A stretch of 64,000 nt of DNA from assembly GCA_031291475.1 (NCBI GenBank), contig JARLIY010000043.1, positions 1 through 64,000 of the forward strand, in the 5' to 3' direction. The DNA is from Xanthobacteraceae bacterium. GTDB lineage: Bacteria > Pseudomonadota > Alphaproteobacteria > Rhizobiales > Xanthobacteraceae. The translations under genes were made by a program, and so were the position numbers. This document shows positions 35,827 through 45,609 of this stretch, piece by piece (position 1 is the stretch's first letter; each line of letters starts with the position of its first letter). A model generated the notes under the pieces. It was given only the letters and a program-made list of their open reading frames with translations. It was not told the origin of the DNA and searched no databases.

Positions 35827-35856
35827 CGGCTGCGCGTCAGGCGGCTGCGCGTCAGG
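35827..35856. repeat. Perfect tandem duplication of 15 bases in the rplS leader
   Basis: CGGCTGCGCGTCAGG occurs twice back-to-back, 15 bases upstream of the rplS ATG and read antisense to the plus-strand form given here. It could be a slippage product or part of a leader structure controlling rplS-leuC. Confidence 0.6.
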
Positions 35857-35928
35857 CGCTCGGTCCGACCGGGGCTAAACGGGTTGGCGCAGCTTCTACG
35901 CTACCCCGCCGGCTTTGTCACCTTCCCG

Positions 35929-36639
35929 TCACCCGGTCCGCGAGCCGCCGCGGAAACGGCTTAAAAAGGCCGTCCACAAATCGGGCCGGCGCGTGCGTGT
36001 CAGCTTTTCCGCCTCCGCTTGCCGCCAGGCGGCGATCTTGCCGTGATCGCCGGAAACGAGCACTTCGGGGATCGGCTGCCCCTCCCAGACTTGCGGCCTC
36101 GTGTATTGCGGATATTCTAGCAACCCTTCGCTAAAGCTCTCCTCATTACGTGAGGCCGGTTCGCCCATGACTCCGGGCAACAGCCGCACGCACGCGTCGA
36201 TCAAGGCCATGGCCGCGATCTCGCCGCCGGACAGGATATAGTCACCAATGGAGACTTCTTCGAGGGAGCGGCTGGCGATAACGCGCTCGTCGACGCCCTC
36301 GAACCGGCCGCAAATCAGGACGACGCCCGCTCCGCCGGCGAGCGCTTCAACCCGCGCTTGCGTCAAGGGTGCTCCGCGCGGCGAGAGCAGAAGACGCGGG
36401 CGCGCATCCGCCGCCGCGGCGTCGATCGCGCGGCCGAGCACGTCGGCCTTCATCACCACGCCCGGGCCGCCGCCGGCCGGGGTATCGTCAACCGTGCGGT
36501 GCCGGTCGGTGGCAAAGGTGCGAATGTCGACGACATCGAGCGACCACGCGCCCGCAGCCATTGCCTTACCGGCAAGGCTCGCGCCCAGAGGTCCCGGGAA
36601 AATATCCGGGAGGATGGTGAGGACGCTCGCCCGCCACAT
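35929..36639 (-). CDS. trmD: tRNA (guanine-37-N1)-methyltransferase
   Basis: 236 residues; SPOUT methyltransferase making m1G37 in tRNA, preventing +1 frameshifts. [41 protein letters not shown], and the knot motif [11 protein letters not shown]. Adjacent to rimM (one-base gap) in the conserved 30S/50S processing operon. Confidence 0.97.
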   Translation of the reverse strand: MWRASVLTILPDIFPGPLGASLAGKAMAAGAWSLDVVDIRTFATDRHRTVDDTPAGGGPGVVMKADVLGRAIDAAAADARPRLLLSPRGAPLTQARVEALAGGAGVVLICGRFEGVDERVIASRSLEEVSIGDYILSGGEIAAMALIDACVRLLPGVMGEPASRNEESFSEGLLEYPQYTRPQVWEGQPIPEVLVSGDHGKIAAWRQAEAEKLTRTRRPDLWTAFLSRFRGGSRTG

Positions 36640-36640
36640 C

Positions 36641-37141
36641 TCACCCTCGTTTCGTCACCACGATTTGTCCCGCCGCGACGTCGACCGTCGGCACGTTGAT
36701 CGCGTCAAATGGAACCAGTTCAGTCCGGTTGCCGGCGACCGGCCGCACTTCGATTAGATCGCCGGCGCCGAAATTATGGATGGCGACGACGGTGCCGAGA
36801 TTTTTCCCGGCGCGGTCGACGACGGCGAGGCCGATCAGATCGGCGTGATAGAATTCGTCGCCGTCGGCCGGCGCGGGCAGCCGCTCACGCGGCACGTAGA
36901 GCTTGAGGTTGACCAATTTCTCGGCGGCGGAGCGGTCGCGAATGCCCGAAAAGCTCGCGACGAAATGGTCCTTCGCCGGCCTTAGCCGCTCGATCTCGAA
37001 GACGCGGCCGTCTTCGGTTTCGAGCGGACCGTAACCGGAAATGGCCGCCGGATCGGATGTGAAGGAACGCAGCCGAACCTCGCCGCGCAGGCCGTGGGCG
37101 GCGCCGACTTGCCCGAGGCAGACACGCGCTCCGCCCGCCAT
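36641..37141 (-). CDS. rimM: 16S rRNA processing protein RimM
   Basis: 166 residues. N-terminal RimM domain ([24 protein letters not shown]) and C-terminal PRC-barrel ([37 protein letters not shown]). Assists 30S head assembly by binding S19. Between rpsP and trmD. Confidence 0.96.
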   Translation of the reverse strand: MAGGARVCLGQVGAAHGLRGEVRLRSFTSDPAAISGYGPLETEDGRVFEIERLRPAKDHFVASFSGIRDRSAAEKLVNLKLYVPRERLPAPADGDEFYHADLIGLAVVDRAGKNLGTVVAIHNFGAGDLIEVRPVAGNRTELVPFDAINVPTVDVAAGQIVVTKRG

Positions 37142-37152
37142 CGCTCGCCCTC

Positions 37153-37557
37153 TTAGGCAGCCGGCGGCGCGGCTTCCGCCGCGGGTGCGGCGCCCGCGGC
37201 GGGCGCTACCGCCGGTGCGGCTCCGGCCGCCGCTTTAGCGGCCTCTTCCTTGGCCTTGCGCTCCTTGCGCGGGATCGCCCGCTGCGGATTGTTGCGCTGC
37301 TGTCGCTTCATGATGCCGGCGGCGTCGAGAAAACGCATGATGCGGTCCGAAGGCTGCGCGCCTTTGGCGATCCAGGCCTTGACCTTATCGAGATCAAGCT
37401 TGAGCCGCTCGGGTTTGTCTTTGGGCAACAGTGGATTGAAATAGCCGATACGCTCGATGAAGCGTCCGTCGCGCGGCGCGCGGCTGTCGGCGATGACGAT
37501 ATGATAAAATGGCCGCTTCTTGGTTCCGGCGCGGGCCATGCGGATGACAACTGGCAT
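37153..37557 (-). CDS. rpsP: 30S ribosomal protein S16 with Ala/Pro-rich tail
   Basis: 134 residues; the conserved S16 core ([39 protein letters not shown]) occupies the first 85. The last 45 are a Lys/Ala then Ala/Pro low-complexity tail, as in many alphaproteobacterial S16 proteins. Downstream of ffh. Confidence 0.97.
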   Translation of the reverse strand: MPVVIRMARAGTKKRPFYHIVIADSRAPRDGRFIERIGYFNPLLPKDKPERLKLDLDKVKAWIAKGAQPSDRIMRFLDAAGIMKRQQRNNPQRAIPRKERKAKEEAAKAAAGAAPAVAPAAGAAPAAEAAPPAA

Positions 37558-37598
37558 TTTTGGGTTCCTTTGTTGAAAACGGGGTCAGCGAGTCAGGT

Positions 37599-39137
37599 TC
37601 ATTTCTTCTTTCCCAGACCGGGAAATCCAGGCGGCAGTTTCGGAAGTCCGCCAGGCCCGGAGAAGCCGGGAAAATTCGGCGGCAGGCCGGGAAGTAATGA
37701 CGGTGGACCGCCGGCACCCGGCATACCGGGCGGCAAACCACCAGGCATCTTCGCCGCAAGCATCGCCATCTCTTCCGCGCTCGGCATGCCGCCGCCGAGG
37801 CCGAGCATATTGGCGAGGCCGGTCATCGGCCCGCGCTTGGCGCCGCCCATGGCCTTCATCACGTCGGCCATGGTGCGATGCATTTTCAGGAGCCGGTTGA
37901 TGTCTTCGGGCTTGGTGCCGGAGCCGGCGGCAATACGCCGCTTGCGGCTTGCTTTGAGGACATCGGGATTGCGCCGCTCTTGCGGGGTCATCGAATCGAT
38001 GATCGCCATTTGCCGCTTGAGCACTTTTTCGTCCAGATTGCGCTCGGCGAGCTGATTTTTCATTTTCGCGACGCCCGGCAGCATCGCCATCAGCCCGCTC
38101 ATGCCGCCCATGCTTTGCATCTGCGTGAGCTGTTCGCGCAAATCCGCGAGATCGAAAGCGCCTTTGCGCATCTTCTCGGCGACGCGCGCCGCCTTCTCAG
38201 CGTCGATGGTGGCTGCGGCCTTTTCCACCAGCGCGACGATGTCGCCCATGCCGAGGATGCGGCCGGCGATGCGGGCCGGGTCGAAATCCTCCAGCGCGTC
38301 GAGCTTTTCGCCGGTACCGATGAGCTTGATCGGCTTGCCGGTCACGGCGCGCATCGAGAGCGCGGCACCGCCGCGGCCGTCGCCGTCGACGCGGGTGAGC
38401 ACGATGCCGGTGAGGCCGACGCGCTGATCGAAGCTGCGCGCAAGATTGACCGCGTCCTGGCCGGTCAGAGCGTCGGCGACCAGCAGGACTTCGTGCGGCG
38501 AAGCGGCGCGGCGCACCTCGGCCGCCTCGTTCATCATCGCTTCGTCGAGCGTAAGGCGGCCGGCAGTATCGAGCAGCACGATGTCGTAACCGCCGAGTCG
38601 CGCCGCCTGCAGCGCGCGCGTGGCGATCTGCACCGGCGTTTGTCCGGCAACGACCGGCAGCGTGTCGACGCCGACCTGGCGGCCGAGCACGGCGAGCTGT
38701 TCCATGGCCGCCGGCCGGCGGGTGTCGAGAGAAGCCATCAGCACTTTGTGCTTGTTGGCCTCGGCGAGGCGCTTGGCCACTTTCGCTGTGGTCGTAGTTT
38801 TGCCCGAGCCCTGCAATCCCACCATCATGATGGCGATCGGCGCCGGCGCATTGAGATCGATCGGCTGGGCGCTCGATCCCAACGTCTCCACCAATTGATC
38901 GTGCACGATCTTCACGACCATCTGGCCGGGCGTGACCGACTTGACGACCTCGACCCCAACCGCGTGCTTCTTCACCCCTTCGGCGAAGGCGCGCGCGACA
39001 TCGAGCGCGACGTCGGCCTCGATCAGCGCGCGGCGCACGTCCTGGAGCGCCGCCTCGACATCCGCCTCCGCCAGCGCGCCGCGCCGGGTCAGGCGGTCGA
39101 GGACCGCATTCAAACGCTCGGAAAGACTGTCGAACAT
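37599..39137 (-). CDS. ffh: Signal recognition particle protein Ffh (SRP54)
   Basis: 512 residues: N domain, GTPase G domain with GLQGSGKTTT (107-116), DTRRPAAMEQL, DTAGR and TRVDGDGRGG, and the Met-rich M domain with a Gly/Pro/Met-rich end (GLPPGMPGAGGPP). Binds signal peptides with 4.5S RNA and docks on FtsY, also in this window. ATG 39137 chosen over an upstream start at 39164. Confidence 0.97.
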   Translation of the reverse strand: MFDSLSERLNAVLDRLTRRGALAEADVEAALQDVRRALIEADVALDVARAFAEGVKKHAVGVEVVKSVTPGQMVVKIVHDQLVETLGSSAQPIDLNAPAPIAIMMVGLQGSGKTTTTAKVAKRLAEANKHKVLMASLDTRRPAAMEQLAVLGRQVGVDTLPVVAGQTPVQIATRALQAARLGGYDIVLLDTAGRLTLDEAMMNEAAEVRRAASPHEVLLVADALTGQDAVNLARSFDQRVGLTGIVLTRVDGDGRGGAALSMRAVTGKPIKLIGTGEKLDALEDFDPARIAGRILGMGDIVALVEKAAATIDAEKAARVAEKMRKGAFDLADLREQLTQMQSMGGMSGLMAMLPGVAKMKNQLAERNLDEKVLKRQMAIIDSMTPQERRNPDVLKASRKRRIAAGSGTKPEDINRLLKMHRTMADVMKAMGGAKRGPMTGLANMLGLGGGMPSAEEMAMLAAKMPGGLPPGMPGAGGPPSLLPGLPPNFPGFSGPGGLPKLPPGFPGLGKKK

Positions 39138-39341
39138 TCGTTGTGCCTTAACCAAACACGTCATACGCCCGAGGGCGCATCGCGCTGTCGGGCGGTGACC
39201 TCCGGCCTCCTTAAGCCGGTCGGCAGATGAACTTTCAAGTCTCTTACGAAAGCGTGCGGAAAATAGGTGCAGACCCCGCTGCCGTCAACCGCGGCCTTTT
39301 GCTGCCGCGCCGTGGGGCCGGGCTGGTATAATCCAAACTGA

Positions 39342-40364
39342 ATGTCGCGCTATTACAACGGCCCCATTTCCGATCATTTCGACGGCGAGCGGTTCTTCGA
39401 TCGGCACGGCGTAGCGCCCCGCAGCCGAGGCGTTCTACTGCGCTGGATGGTCGATCGTTACTGGCGGGGCACAAAAGCAAAGTGGCCGGTCTGGGCACCT
39501 TCACCTTATGCCGACCGCCCGCCGGCGCGCGTCGAAGGCGCGTCCTGGCGCATTGCCTATGTCGGCCACGCCAGCTTCCTCGTGCAGACGGCCGGGCTCA
39601 ATATCCTGCTCGACCCGGTCTGGTCGCAACGCGCCTCGCCGTTCCGCCACGTTGGCCCGCGGCGGGTGAACGATCCGGGTGTCGCTTTTGCGGACCTGCC
39701 GCCGATCGATGCCGTTCTGGTATCGCACGCGCATTACGATCATCTCGATATCGCCACGCTGTCGCGGCTCGCGGCCGCGCATCGCCCTCGCGTCGTAACG
39801 CCGCTCGGCAACGACGCCATCATGCGCAATAGCGATCCGGCGATTGCCGCCGAAGCTTACGACTGGCACGAGCGGGTCGATCTTGGGGCGGGCGTCGCGG
39901 TGACGCTGGTGCCGACGCGTCATTGGTCGGCGCGCACACTTTCCGACCGCAACATGTCGCTGTGGGCGTCGTTCGTCGTCGAAGCGCCGGGAGGACGAAT
40001 TTATCTCGTCGCCGATTCGAGCTACGGCGACGGCCGCAATTTCCGCGCCGCGCGCGAGCGGTATGGACCGTTCAAGCTCGCCGTTCTGCCGATCGGAGCT
40101 TTCGAGCCGCGCTGGCTCATGGCCGATCAGCACATGAATCCGGCGGAGTCGGTGCGGGCCTTCGTCGATTGCGGCGCCGAGCTCGCGCTCGGTCACCATT
40201 ACGGCACGTTCCAGCTCACCGACGAAGCTATCGACGCACCGCTCGTGGCTCTGGCCAATGCGCTCAAGCGCGCCGGAATTCCGCCCGAGCGTTTCCGAGC
40301 TTTGCGGCCCGGGGAGGTATGGCATTCGTCGTCCGCGTCAGCGGACGATCCGGCCGTTATTTGA
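39342..40364 (+). CDS. MBL-fold metallo-hydrolase, NAPE-PLD-like group
   Basis: 340 residues. Metallo-beta-lactamase motif SHAHYDHLD with the other metal ligands in PTRHWSAR, VADSSYGDG and GHHYGTF. N-terminal YVGHASFLVQTAGLNILLDPVWSQRASPF is shared with NAPE-hydrolysing phospholipase D-type enzymes (UlaG/NAPE-PLD). Substrate unknown. A TATAAT sits ten bases before the ATG but has no matching -35. The end overlaps the convergent gene by eight bases. Confidence 0.87.
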   Translation: MSRYYNGPISDHFDGERFFDRHGVAPRSRGVLLRWMVDRYWRGTKAKWPVWAPSPYADRPPARVEGASWRIAYVGHASFLVQTAGLNILLDPVWSQRASPFRHVGPRRVNDPGVAFADLPPIDAVLVSHAHYDHLDIATLSRLAAAHRPRVVTPLGNDAIMRNSDPAIAAEAYDWHERVDLGAGVAVTLVPTRHWSARTLSDRNMSLWASFVVEAPGGRIYLVADSSYGDGRNFRAARERYGPFKLAVLPIGAFEPRWLMADQHMNPAESVRAFVDCGAELALGHHYGTFQLTDEAIDAPLVALANALKRAGIPPERFRALRPGEVWHSSSASADDPAVI

Positions 40365-40971
40365 TCATGACAAAGACGTTGACGACCAGGTGATCCTCAT
40401 TGGTCGTCAGGGGATCGGTCAGATACTGCTCGATGAACATGTCCTTGGCTTCCAGTCGCCGCTCATCGAGGTAATTGGTGATCGCCTCATAGGTATTGTC
40501 CAATCCGTCATACGATCCGCGGTGGACGAATTTGAGCGCGCGGCCTTCCGGCGAGGTGCCGATGGCGATATCGCCACGCGGCGGATTTTTTGGCGGCGCG
40601 GCGACCGGTATGGCGGCCTCGAACTGAAAGCCGGTGTCATCGGTCGAGGTGAACAGCGTCATCGGCTGACCGTCGACCTTGAGGCCCTCTTTATCGACGT
40701 AGGCTTTGACGGTCTTGAATGATTTGGTGATCGTCTCGAAGGCATTGTCCCAGGTGCCGGAGCCTTTGACATACACAATCGGCTTTGCCGTCAGCGTCGT
40801 GTCCTCGCCGAACGGGTCGCCGGGCTGGGTGGTGGCGCCGGGCGGGGATACGGCCGGCGCCGTGTCCGGCTTGGTCGCGGCTGCTGGCGGCGTTTGCGCC
40901 CAAGGCTGCGGCGCGGCGAAAACGACGGCTGCGGCCGCGACAAACAAGAAGAGCGCAAAGCGCAGCAACAT
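40357..40971 (-). CDS. Secreted GyrI-like/effector-binding-domain protein
   Basis: 204 residues. Signal peptide (1-26, cleavage after WAQ), Pro/Ala-rich linker (27-55), then a GyrI-like small-molecule-binding fold: VYVKGSGTWDNAFETITKSFKTVKAYVDKEGL, FQFEAAIPV and KFVHRGSYDGLDNTYEAITNYLDERRL. Such domains usually bind hydrophobic ligands; periplasmic location is unusual and its ligand unknown. ATG 40971 has GGAGAAC upstream. Confidence 0.82.
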   Translation of the reverse strand: MLLRFALFLFVAAAAVVFAAPQPWAQTPPAAATKPDTAPAVSPPGATTQPGDPFGEDTTLTAKPIVYVKGSGTWDNAFETITKSFKTVKAYVDKEGLKVDGQPMTLFTSTDDTGFQFEAAIPVAAPPKNPPRGDIAIGTSPEGRALKFVHRGSYDGLDNTYEAITNYLDERRLEAKDMFIEQYLTDPLTTNEDHLVVNVFVMIK

Positions 40972-41130
40972 CCAAAGTTCTCCGTCTGCGTACCGGCGCG
41001 ATGGCTCGGCGCCGGGTCGGGGTGTTTCGTCGTCCCCGTTTGATGTTAGCACGGCCGCCGGCGGACGCGATCATGGTACTGGCGCACAAGACCGAAGTCC
41101 TCATATAAGTCCGCACATTCGGGCTTAATC

Positions 41131-41997
41131 ATGGGTACGCTGGCGGATCGGGATTTCGTCAAGATGAACGGCCTCGGCAACGAGATCGTGATCGTCGATC
41201 TGCGCCGTTCGGCGGGCGCGATCGCGGCGGGCGAAGCGCGTGCGGCGGCGCGCCAGGAGCCCTACGACCAGCTGATGGCGCTTTATCCCGGGCACGGTGC
41301 AATCGACGCGTCCATTCGCATCTACAACAACGACGGGTCGGAGGCGGGCGCCTGCGGCAACGGCATGCGCTGCGTGGCCTTCCTGGTCAGCGGCGAGACC
41401 GGCAAGGCGAAGCTCAATTTCGAGACCTCCGCCGGCCTCGTCTCCTGCTGGCGCAACGGTGACGGGCTGTTCACCGTCGACATGGGGGTGCCGCGCTTTC
41501 GCTGGGACGAAATCCCGCTGGCTAGAGCGATGCCCGACACGCGCGCCATCGAGCTTGATTTTGGGCCGCCCGGGGCGCCGATCCTGTGCTCGCCGTCGGT
41601 GGTGAATATGGGCAATCCGCATGCGATCTTCTGGGTCGAGAATCCGCAAAGCTACGATCTTCGCCAAATCGGCCCGCGGCTCGAGCATCATCCGCTGTTT
41701 CCCGCGCGCGCCAACATCACGCTGGCGGCAACGCCGTCGCGCGACCGCATCGTTATCCGTACCTGGGAGCGCGGCGCCGGACTCACCAAGGCCTGCGGTT
41801 CGGCGGCTTGCGCCGTCGCGGTCGCCGCGGCGCGGCTTGGGCGAACCGGCCGCAAGGTGACGGTTACCTTGCCCGGCGGCGATCTTGCGATCGAATGGCG
41901 CGAAAGCGACGACCACGTGTTGATGACCGGCCCGGTCGAATACGAGCACGCCGGACGTTTCGATGCCGCGCTGTTCGCCGGCGTTGGAGCGCCGTGA
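41131..41997 (+). CDS. dapF: Diaminopimelate epimerase
   Basis: 288 residues; converts LL- to meso-diaminopimelate for lysine and peptidoglycan. The two catalytic cysteines are in ACGNGMRC and KACGSAACA; FVKMNGLGNEIVIVD at the N-terminus is diagnostic. Just upstream of mtaB (4-base gap). Confidence 0.97.
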   Translation: MGTLADRDFVKMNGLGNEIVIVDLRRSAGAIAAGEARAAARQEPYDQLMALYPGHGAIDASIRIYNNDGSEAGACGNGMRCVAFLVSGETGKAKLNFETSAGLVSCWRNGDGLFTVDMGVPRFRWDEIPLARAMPDTRAIELDFGPPGAPILCSPSVVNMGNPHAIFWVENPQSYDLRQIGPRLEHHPLFPARANITLAATPSRDRIVIRTWERGAGLTKACGSAACAVAVAAARLGRTGRKVTVTLPGGDLAIEWRESDDHVLMTGPVEYEHAGRFDAALFAGVGAP

Positions 41998-42001
41998 TCC
42001 G

Positions 42002-43258
42002 ATGAGCGTCGATGTCGTCACCTTCGGTTGCCGGCTCAATGCCGCCGAGTCGGAAGTAATCCGCCGCGAGGCGGAACGCGCCGGGCTGACCGATACCGTC
42101 GTAGTCAATACCTGCGCCGTGACCGCGGAAGCGGTGCGTCAGGCGCGGCAAACTATCCGCGCGCTGCGGCGCCAACGCCCGCAGGCGAACATCGTCGTCA
42201 CCGGCTGTGCGGCGCAGACCGAGCCGCAAACCTTCATCGCCATGACCGAGGCCGATCGCGTGCTCGGTAATTCCGAGAAGCTGAGTGTGGCGGCGTGGGC
42301 GCAAGCGCGTGATGCATTCGGTCTCGCCGACGCGCCGAAGGCGCTGATCAACGACATCATGGCGGTCAGGGATACCGCCGCGCACTTGATCGAAGGCTTT
42401 GCCGGCCGCGCGCGTGCATTCGTGCAAGTGCAGAATGGCTGCGATCATCGTTGCACCTTCTGCATCATTCCCTACGGTCGCGGCAATTCGCGCTCGGTGC
42501 CGATGGGCGCCGTGGTTGCCGACGTGCGTCGACTCGTCGTCAACGGCTACTGCGAAGTCGTCCTTACCGGCGTCGATATCACGAGCTATGGCGCGGACCT
42601 GCCGGGCGCGCTGAAGCTCGGCATGCTGGTCAAGCAGATCCTCAAGCATGTGCCCGAGTTGAAACGGCTCCGCCTGTCGTCGATCGATTCGGTCGAGGCC
42701 GACCGCGACTTGATCGATGCATTCGCGGACGACGAACGGCTGATGCCGCATCTGCATCTGTCGCTGCAATCGGGCGACGATCTCATCCTCAAGCGCATGA
42801 AGCGCCGGCACTCGCGCAGTGATGCGATCGCGTTCTGTGCCGCCTTGCGCCGATTGCGGCCGGACATGGTTTTCGGCGCCGACATCATCGCCGGCTTTCC
42901 GACCGAGACCGAAAGCATGTTCGAGCATTCGCTCGCGCTCGTCGACGACTGCGGATTGACGCATCTGCACGTGTTTCCGTTCTCGGCGCGGCCGGGCACG
43001 CCGGCTGCGCGCATGCCGCAGCTTGCGAGCGCGATCGTCAAGGAGCGGGCGCGGCGCTTGCGCGAGCGCGGGGCGAGCGCCTTGCAGCGGCATCTTGATG
43101 CCGAGGTTGGCGCCACGCGCCGCGTGTTGGTCGAATCGCGCGAGCAAGGCAGGACCGAGCAGTTCACGCCGGTAAAGCTTGCGCTACCGGCCGAACCCGG
43201 CACGCTCGTTGAACTGAGAATCGCCGCGCATGACGGCAGGCAATTGCTCGCGGCGTGA
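42002..43258 (+). CDS. mtaB: tRNA N6-threonylcarbamoyladenosine methylthiotransferase
   Basis: 418 residues. N-terminal UPF0004 domain with FGCRLN (8-13), NTCAVT and TGCAAQ, binding the auxiliary cluster; radical SAM motif CDHRCTFC; C-terminal TRAM-like domain. Makes ms2t6A37 in tRNAs reading ANN codons. CRLN/CTFCIIPYGRG places it in MtaB rather than MiaB. ATG 42002. Confidence 0.95.
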   Translation: MSVDVVTFGCRLNAAESEVIRREAERAGLTDTVVVNTCAVTAEAVRQARQTIRALRRQRPQANIVVTGCAAQTEPQTFIAMTEADRVLGNSEKLSVAAWAQARDAFGLADAPKALINDIMAVRDTAAHLIEGFAGRARAFVQVQNGCDHRCTFCIIPYGRGNSRSVPMGAVVADVRRLVVNGYCEVVLTGVDITSYGADLPGALKLGMLVKQILKHVPELKRLRLSSIDSVEADRDLIDAFADDERLMPHLHLSLQSGDDLILKRMKRRHSRSDAIAFCAALRRLRPDMVFGADIIAGFPTETESMFEHSLALVDDCGLTHLHVFPFSARPGTPAARMPQLASAIVKERARRLRERGASALQRHLDAEVGATRRVLVESREQGRTEQFTPVKLALPAEPGTLVELRIAAHDGRQLLAA

Positions 43259-43266
43259 GTGCGGCG

Positions 43267-43983
43267 CTATTCCGCCGCCTGCATTTGTGGGTCGTCCCTC
43301 CAGCCGCACTCCGCCAGGGCCGCGCGCATGTGCGGCTGCACTGGCGCAATGACGCGGACCGGCGCACGGTTCTCGTCGAGCGGCACGACGATCTCGCGCG
43401 CGTGCAGATGCAGCACTGGTCCGCCGCTTCGCGGCGCGTTGCCATAGACGGCATCGCCGAGGATCGGCCAGCCCATTTCCGCGCAATGCACCCGTAACTG
43501 ATGCGTTCGCCCGGTCTGGGGCTCGAGAGAGAGCCAGGTGATTTTCCCAGTCCGTCCCATCACTCTCCACTGGGTTACCGCCGGGCGGCCCAGCGGATCG
43601 TGCTTCATCCACCAGCCGCGCGTCGCATCGAGGCGGCCAAGCGGCAGCGCGATGACGCCTTCCTCGGTCTCGGGCTCGCCTTCGACGACGGCCCAATAGG
43701 TCTTGCCGACCGCGCCATTCCGGAACAGCTTGCCGAGCTCGGCGAGCGCCTTACGGTGCCGGCCGAGGATCAGGCAGCCGGAGGTGTCGCGGTCGAGTCG
43801 GTGCGCCAGCGCCGGCGGCCGCGGCAGTCCAAAGCGCAGGGCGTCGAAATGGTCCTCGACGCTTTCACGGCGTTTCGCGCTGTTTAGCGGGCCGGCATGC
43901 ACCGACATCCCGGGGGGCTTGTCGATCACCAGCATCAGGGCGTCGCGGTAGAGAACCCGCGACACCATTTCTTCCGGGGTCAT
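43267..43983 (-). CDS. RluA-family pseudouridine synthase
   Basis: 238 residues. Catalytic motif HRLDRDTSG (61-69, Asp64). Further family blocks VIDKPPGMSVHAG, KTYWAVVEG, and PQTGRTHQLRVHCAEMGWPILGD. No S4 domain, so likely an RluA/TruC-type enzyme; target RNA position unknown. Convergent with mtaB, divergent from ftsY. Confidence 0.93.
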   Translation of the reverse strand: MTPEEMVSRVLYRDALMLVIDKPPGMSVHAGPLNSAKRRESVEDHFDALRFGLPRPPALAHRLDRDTSGCLILGRHRKALAELGKLFRNGAVGKTYWAVVEGEPETEEGVIALPLGRLDATRGWWMKHDPLGRPAVTQWRVMGRTGKITWLSLEPQTGRTHQLRVHCAEMGWPILGDAVYGNAPRSGGPVLHLHAREIVVPLDENRAPVRVIAPVQPHMRAALAECGWRDDPQMQAAE

Positions 43984-44022
43984 GGTTGCTTACCTCGGCG
44001 AAACCGCTATCACGGGCCATTG

Positions 44023-44958
44023 ATGAACGACAGCGCCAAAGGCAATTGGTGGCAGCGCCTGACCGGCGGGCTCAAGCGCACGTCTTCGGCGCTGGGCGGC
44101 GCTGTCGCCGACCTCGTCACCAAGCGCAAACTCGATGCCGCGACGATTGCCGAGATCAAGGACGTGCTCATCCGCGCCGATCTCGGCCCCGATACCGCCG
44201 ACCGCATCGCCGCATCTCTCGGCGAAAGCCGCCACGAGGCGGGGATTTCCCCGGCCGAGGTCCAGGCGGTGATGGCCGCCGAGATCGAGAAGACGCTTGC
44301 CCCGGTGGCGCAGCCGCTGGTGATCAAGGCTGCGAAAAAGCCCTTCGTGATCCTTGTCGCCGGGGTGAACGGCTCCGGCAAGACCACGACCATCGGCAAG
44401 CTTGCGGCCAAGTTCCGCGCCGAAGGCCGCAGCGTGATGCTGGCAGCGGGCGACACGTTTCGCGCCGCCGCCATCGATCAGCTCAAGATCTGGGGCGAGC
44501 GCACCGGGGCACCGGTGATCGCGCGCGAGCCGGGTGCCGATTCGGCCGGTCTTGTTTTCGATGCATTGCGCGCGGCACAGGAGCGTAGCATCGATGTGTT
44601 GCTCATCGACACCGCCGGCCGCTTGCAGAACCGCACCGAACTGATGGATGAGCTGGAGAAGGTCGTGCGCGTGATGAAGAAGGTCGATCCGACCGCGCCG
44701 CACGCCGTGCTGCTCGTGCTCGACGCCACCGTCGGTCAGAATGCATTGTCGCAGGTTGAGATTTTCCGCAAAGTGGTCGGCGTCACCGGCCTGGTCATGA
44801 CCAAGCTCGACGGCACCGCCCGCGGCGGCATCCTCGTAGCCATTGCCGCGCGCTTTAAGGTTCCGGTTCACTTCATCGGCGTCGGCGAGAGCGTCGACGA
44901 TCTGGCCCCGTTCTCGGCGCGGGATTTTGCCCGCGCGATCGCCGGGACGGACGCATAA
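44023..44958 (+). CDS. ftsY: Signal recognition particle receptor FtsY
   Basis: 311 residues; GTPase receptor for SRP at the inner membrane. Short N domain, then [10 protein letters not shown] (114-123), [21 protein letters not shown] and [10 protein letters not shown]. Lacks the long acidic A domain of E. coli, as usual in alphaproteobacteria. ATG 44023 chosen. Confidence 0.96.
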   Translation: MNDSAKGNWWQRLTGGLKRTSSALGGAVADLVTKRKLDAATIAEIKDVLIRADLGPDTADRIAASLGESRHEAGISPAEVQAVMAAEIEKTLAPVAQPLVIKAAKKPFVILVAGVNGSGKTTTIGKLAAKFRAEGRSVMLAAGDTFRAAAIDQLKIWGERTGAPVIAREPGADSAGLVFDALRAAQERSIDVLLIDTAGRLQNRTELMDELEKVVRVMKKVDPTAPHAVLLVLDATVGQNALSQVEIFRKVVGVTGLVMTKLDGTARGGILVAIAARFKVPVHFIGVGESVDDLAPFSARDFARAIAGTDA

Positions 44959-44962
44959 GTTA

Positions 44963-45550
44963 ATGATGCCGGGCCCTGACATGACCGAAACGACAAAGCC
45001 GCAGCTCAACCCGCTCCTCAAGCTCGCCTTCGACCTCGGGCCACTGGCGTTGTTCTTCTTCGCCAATTCCCGCTACGGCATCTTTGTCGCCACGGCCACC
45101 TTCATGATCGCCGTGCTGGCGGCGCTGGCGGCATCCTATGTGCTGACGCGGGCGCTGCCGATCATGCCGGCGGTCACAGCGGTCATCGTGCTCGTTTTCG
45201 GCGGATTGACGCTGATCCTGCACAACGATCTGTTCATCAAAATCAAACCGACGATCCTCTACGCGCTGTTCGGCGGGGTGCTTCTCGGCGGGCTTTTCTT
45301 CGGCAAGTCATTCCTCGGCGTGGTGTTCGATTCGCTGTTTCACCTCACCGACGAAGGCTGGCGGAAGCTGACTTGGCGCTGGGCATTGTTCTTTTTTGCC
45401 CTGGCGTTGCTTAATGAAATCGTCTGGCGCAATACCTCCACCAACGTGTGGGTGGAGTTCAAAGTGTTCGGCTTTCTGCCGCTCACCTTCCTGTTCGGCG
45501 CGCTGCAATATCCGCTATTGAAGAAATACGCCGCGGAGCCGGCGGAGTAG
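44963..45550 (+). CDS. yciB: Inner membrane septation protein YciB (IspZ/septation protein A)
   Basis: 195 residues with five to six membrane segments. Family blocks [45 protein letters not shown], and [24 protein letters not shown]. Involved in cell-envelope/septum maintenance. ATG 44963; 44966 and 44981 are alternative ATGs. It follows ftsY by four bases. Confidence 0.93.
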   Translation: MMPGPDMTETTKPQLNPLLKLAFDLGPLALFFFANSRYGIFVATATFMIAVLAALAASYVLTRALPIMPAVTAVIVLVFGGLTLILHNDLFIKIKPTILYALFGGVLLGGLFFGKSFLGVVFDSLFHLTDEGWRKLTWRWALFFFALALLNEIVWRNTSTNVWVEFKVFGFLPLTFLFGALQYPLLKKYAAEPAE

Positions 45551-45552
45551 CC

Positions 45553-45607
45553 GTCATTGCGGATTGCTGCGAAGCGGGCTCCTCGCTTCGCGCGGCCCCG
45601 GAATGAC
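45553..45607. terminator. Palindromic element between convergent yciB and ccmG
   Basis: GTCATTGCGG and CGGAATGAC mark degenerate outer arms around a perfect GCGAAGCG/CGCTTCGC hairpin (45569-45591). Position between convergent stops suggests a bidirectional terminator derived from the REP-like repeat family. Confidence 0.5.
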
Positions 45608-45609
45608 GA

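Noticed and set aside
37878-39230. 450-codon open frame opposite ffh
   Set aside because: Antisense shadow of ffh; His/Arg/Ala-rich with no domain.
39327-39332. TATAAT ten bases before the MBL hydrolase start
   Set aside because: No -35 element at 16-18 bases and it would leave almost no leader; probably chance.
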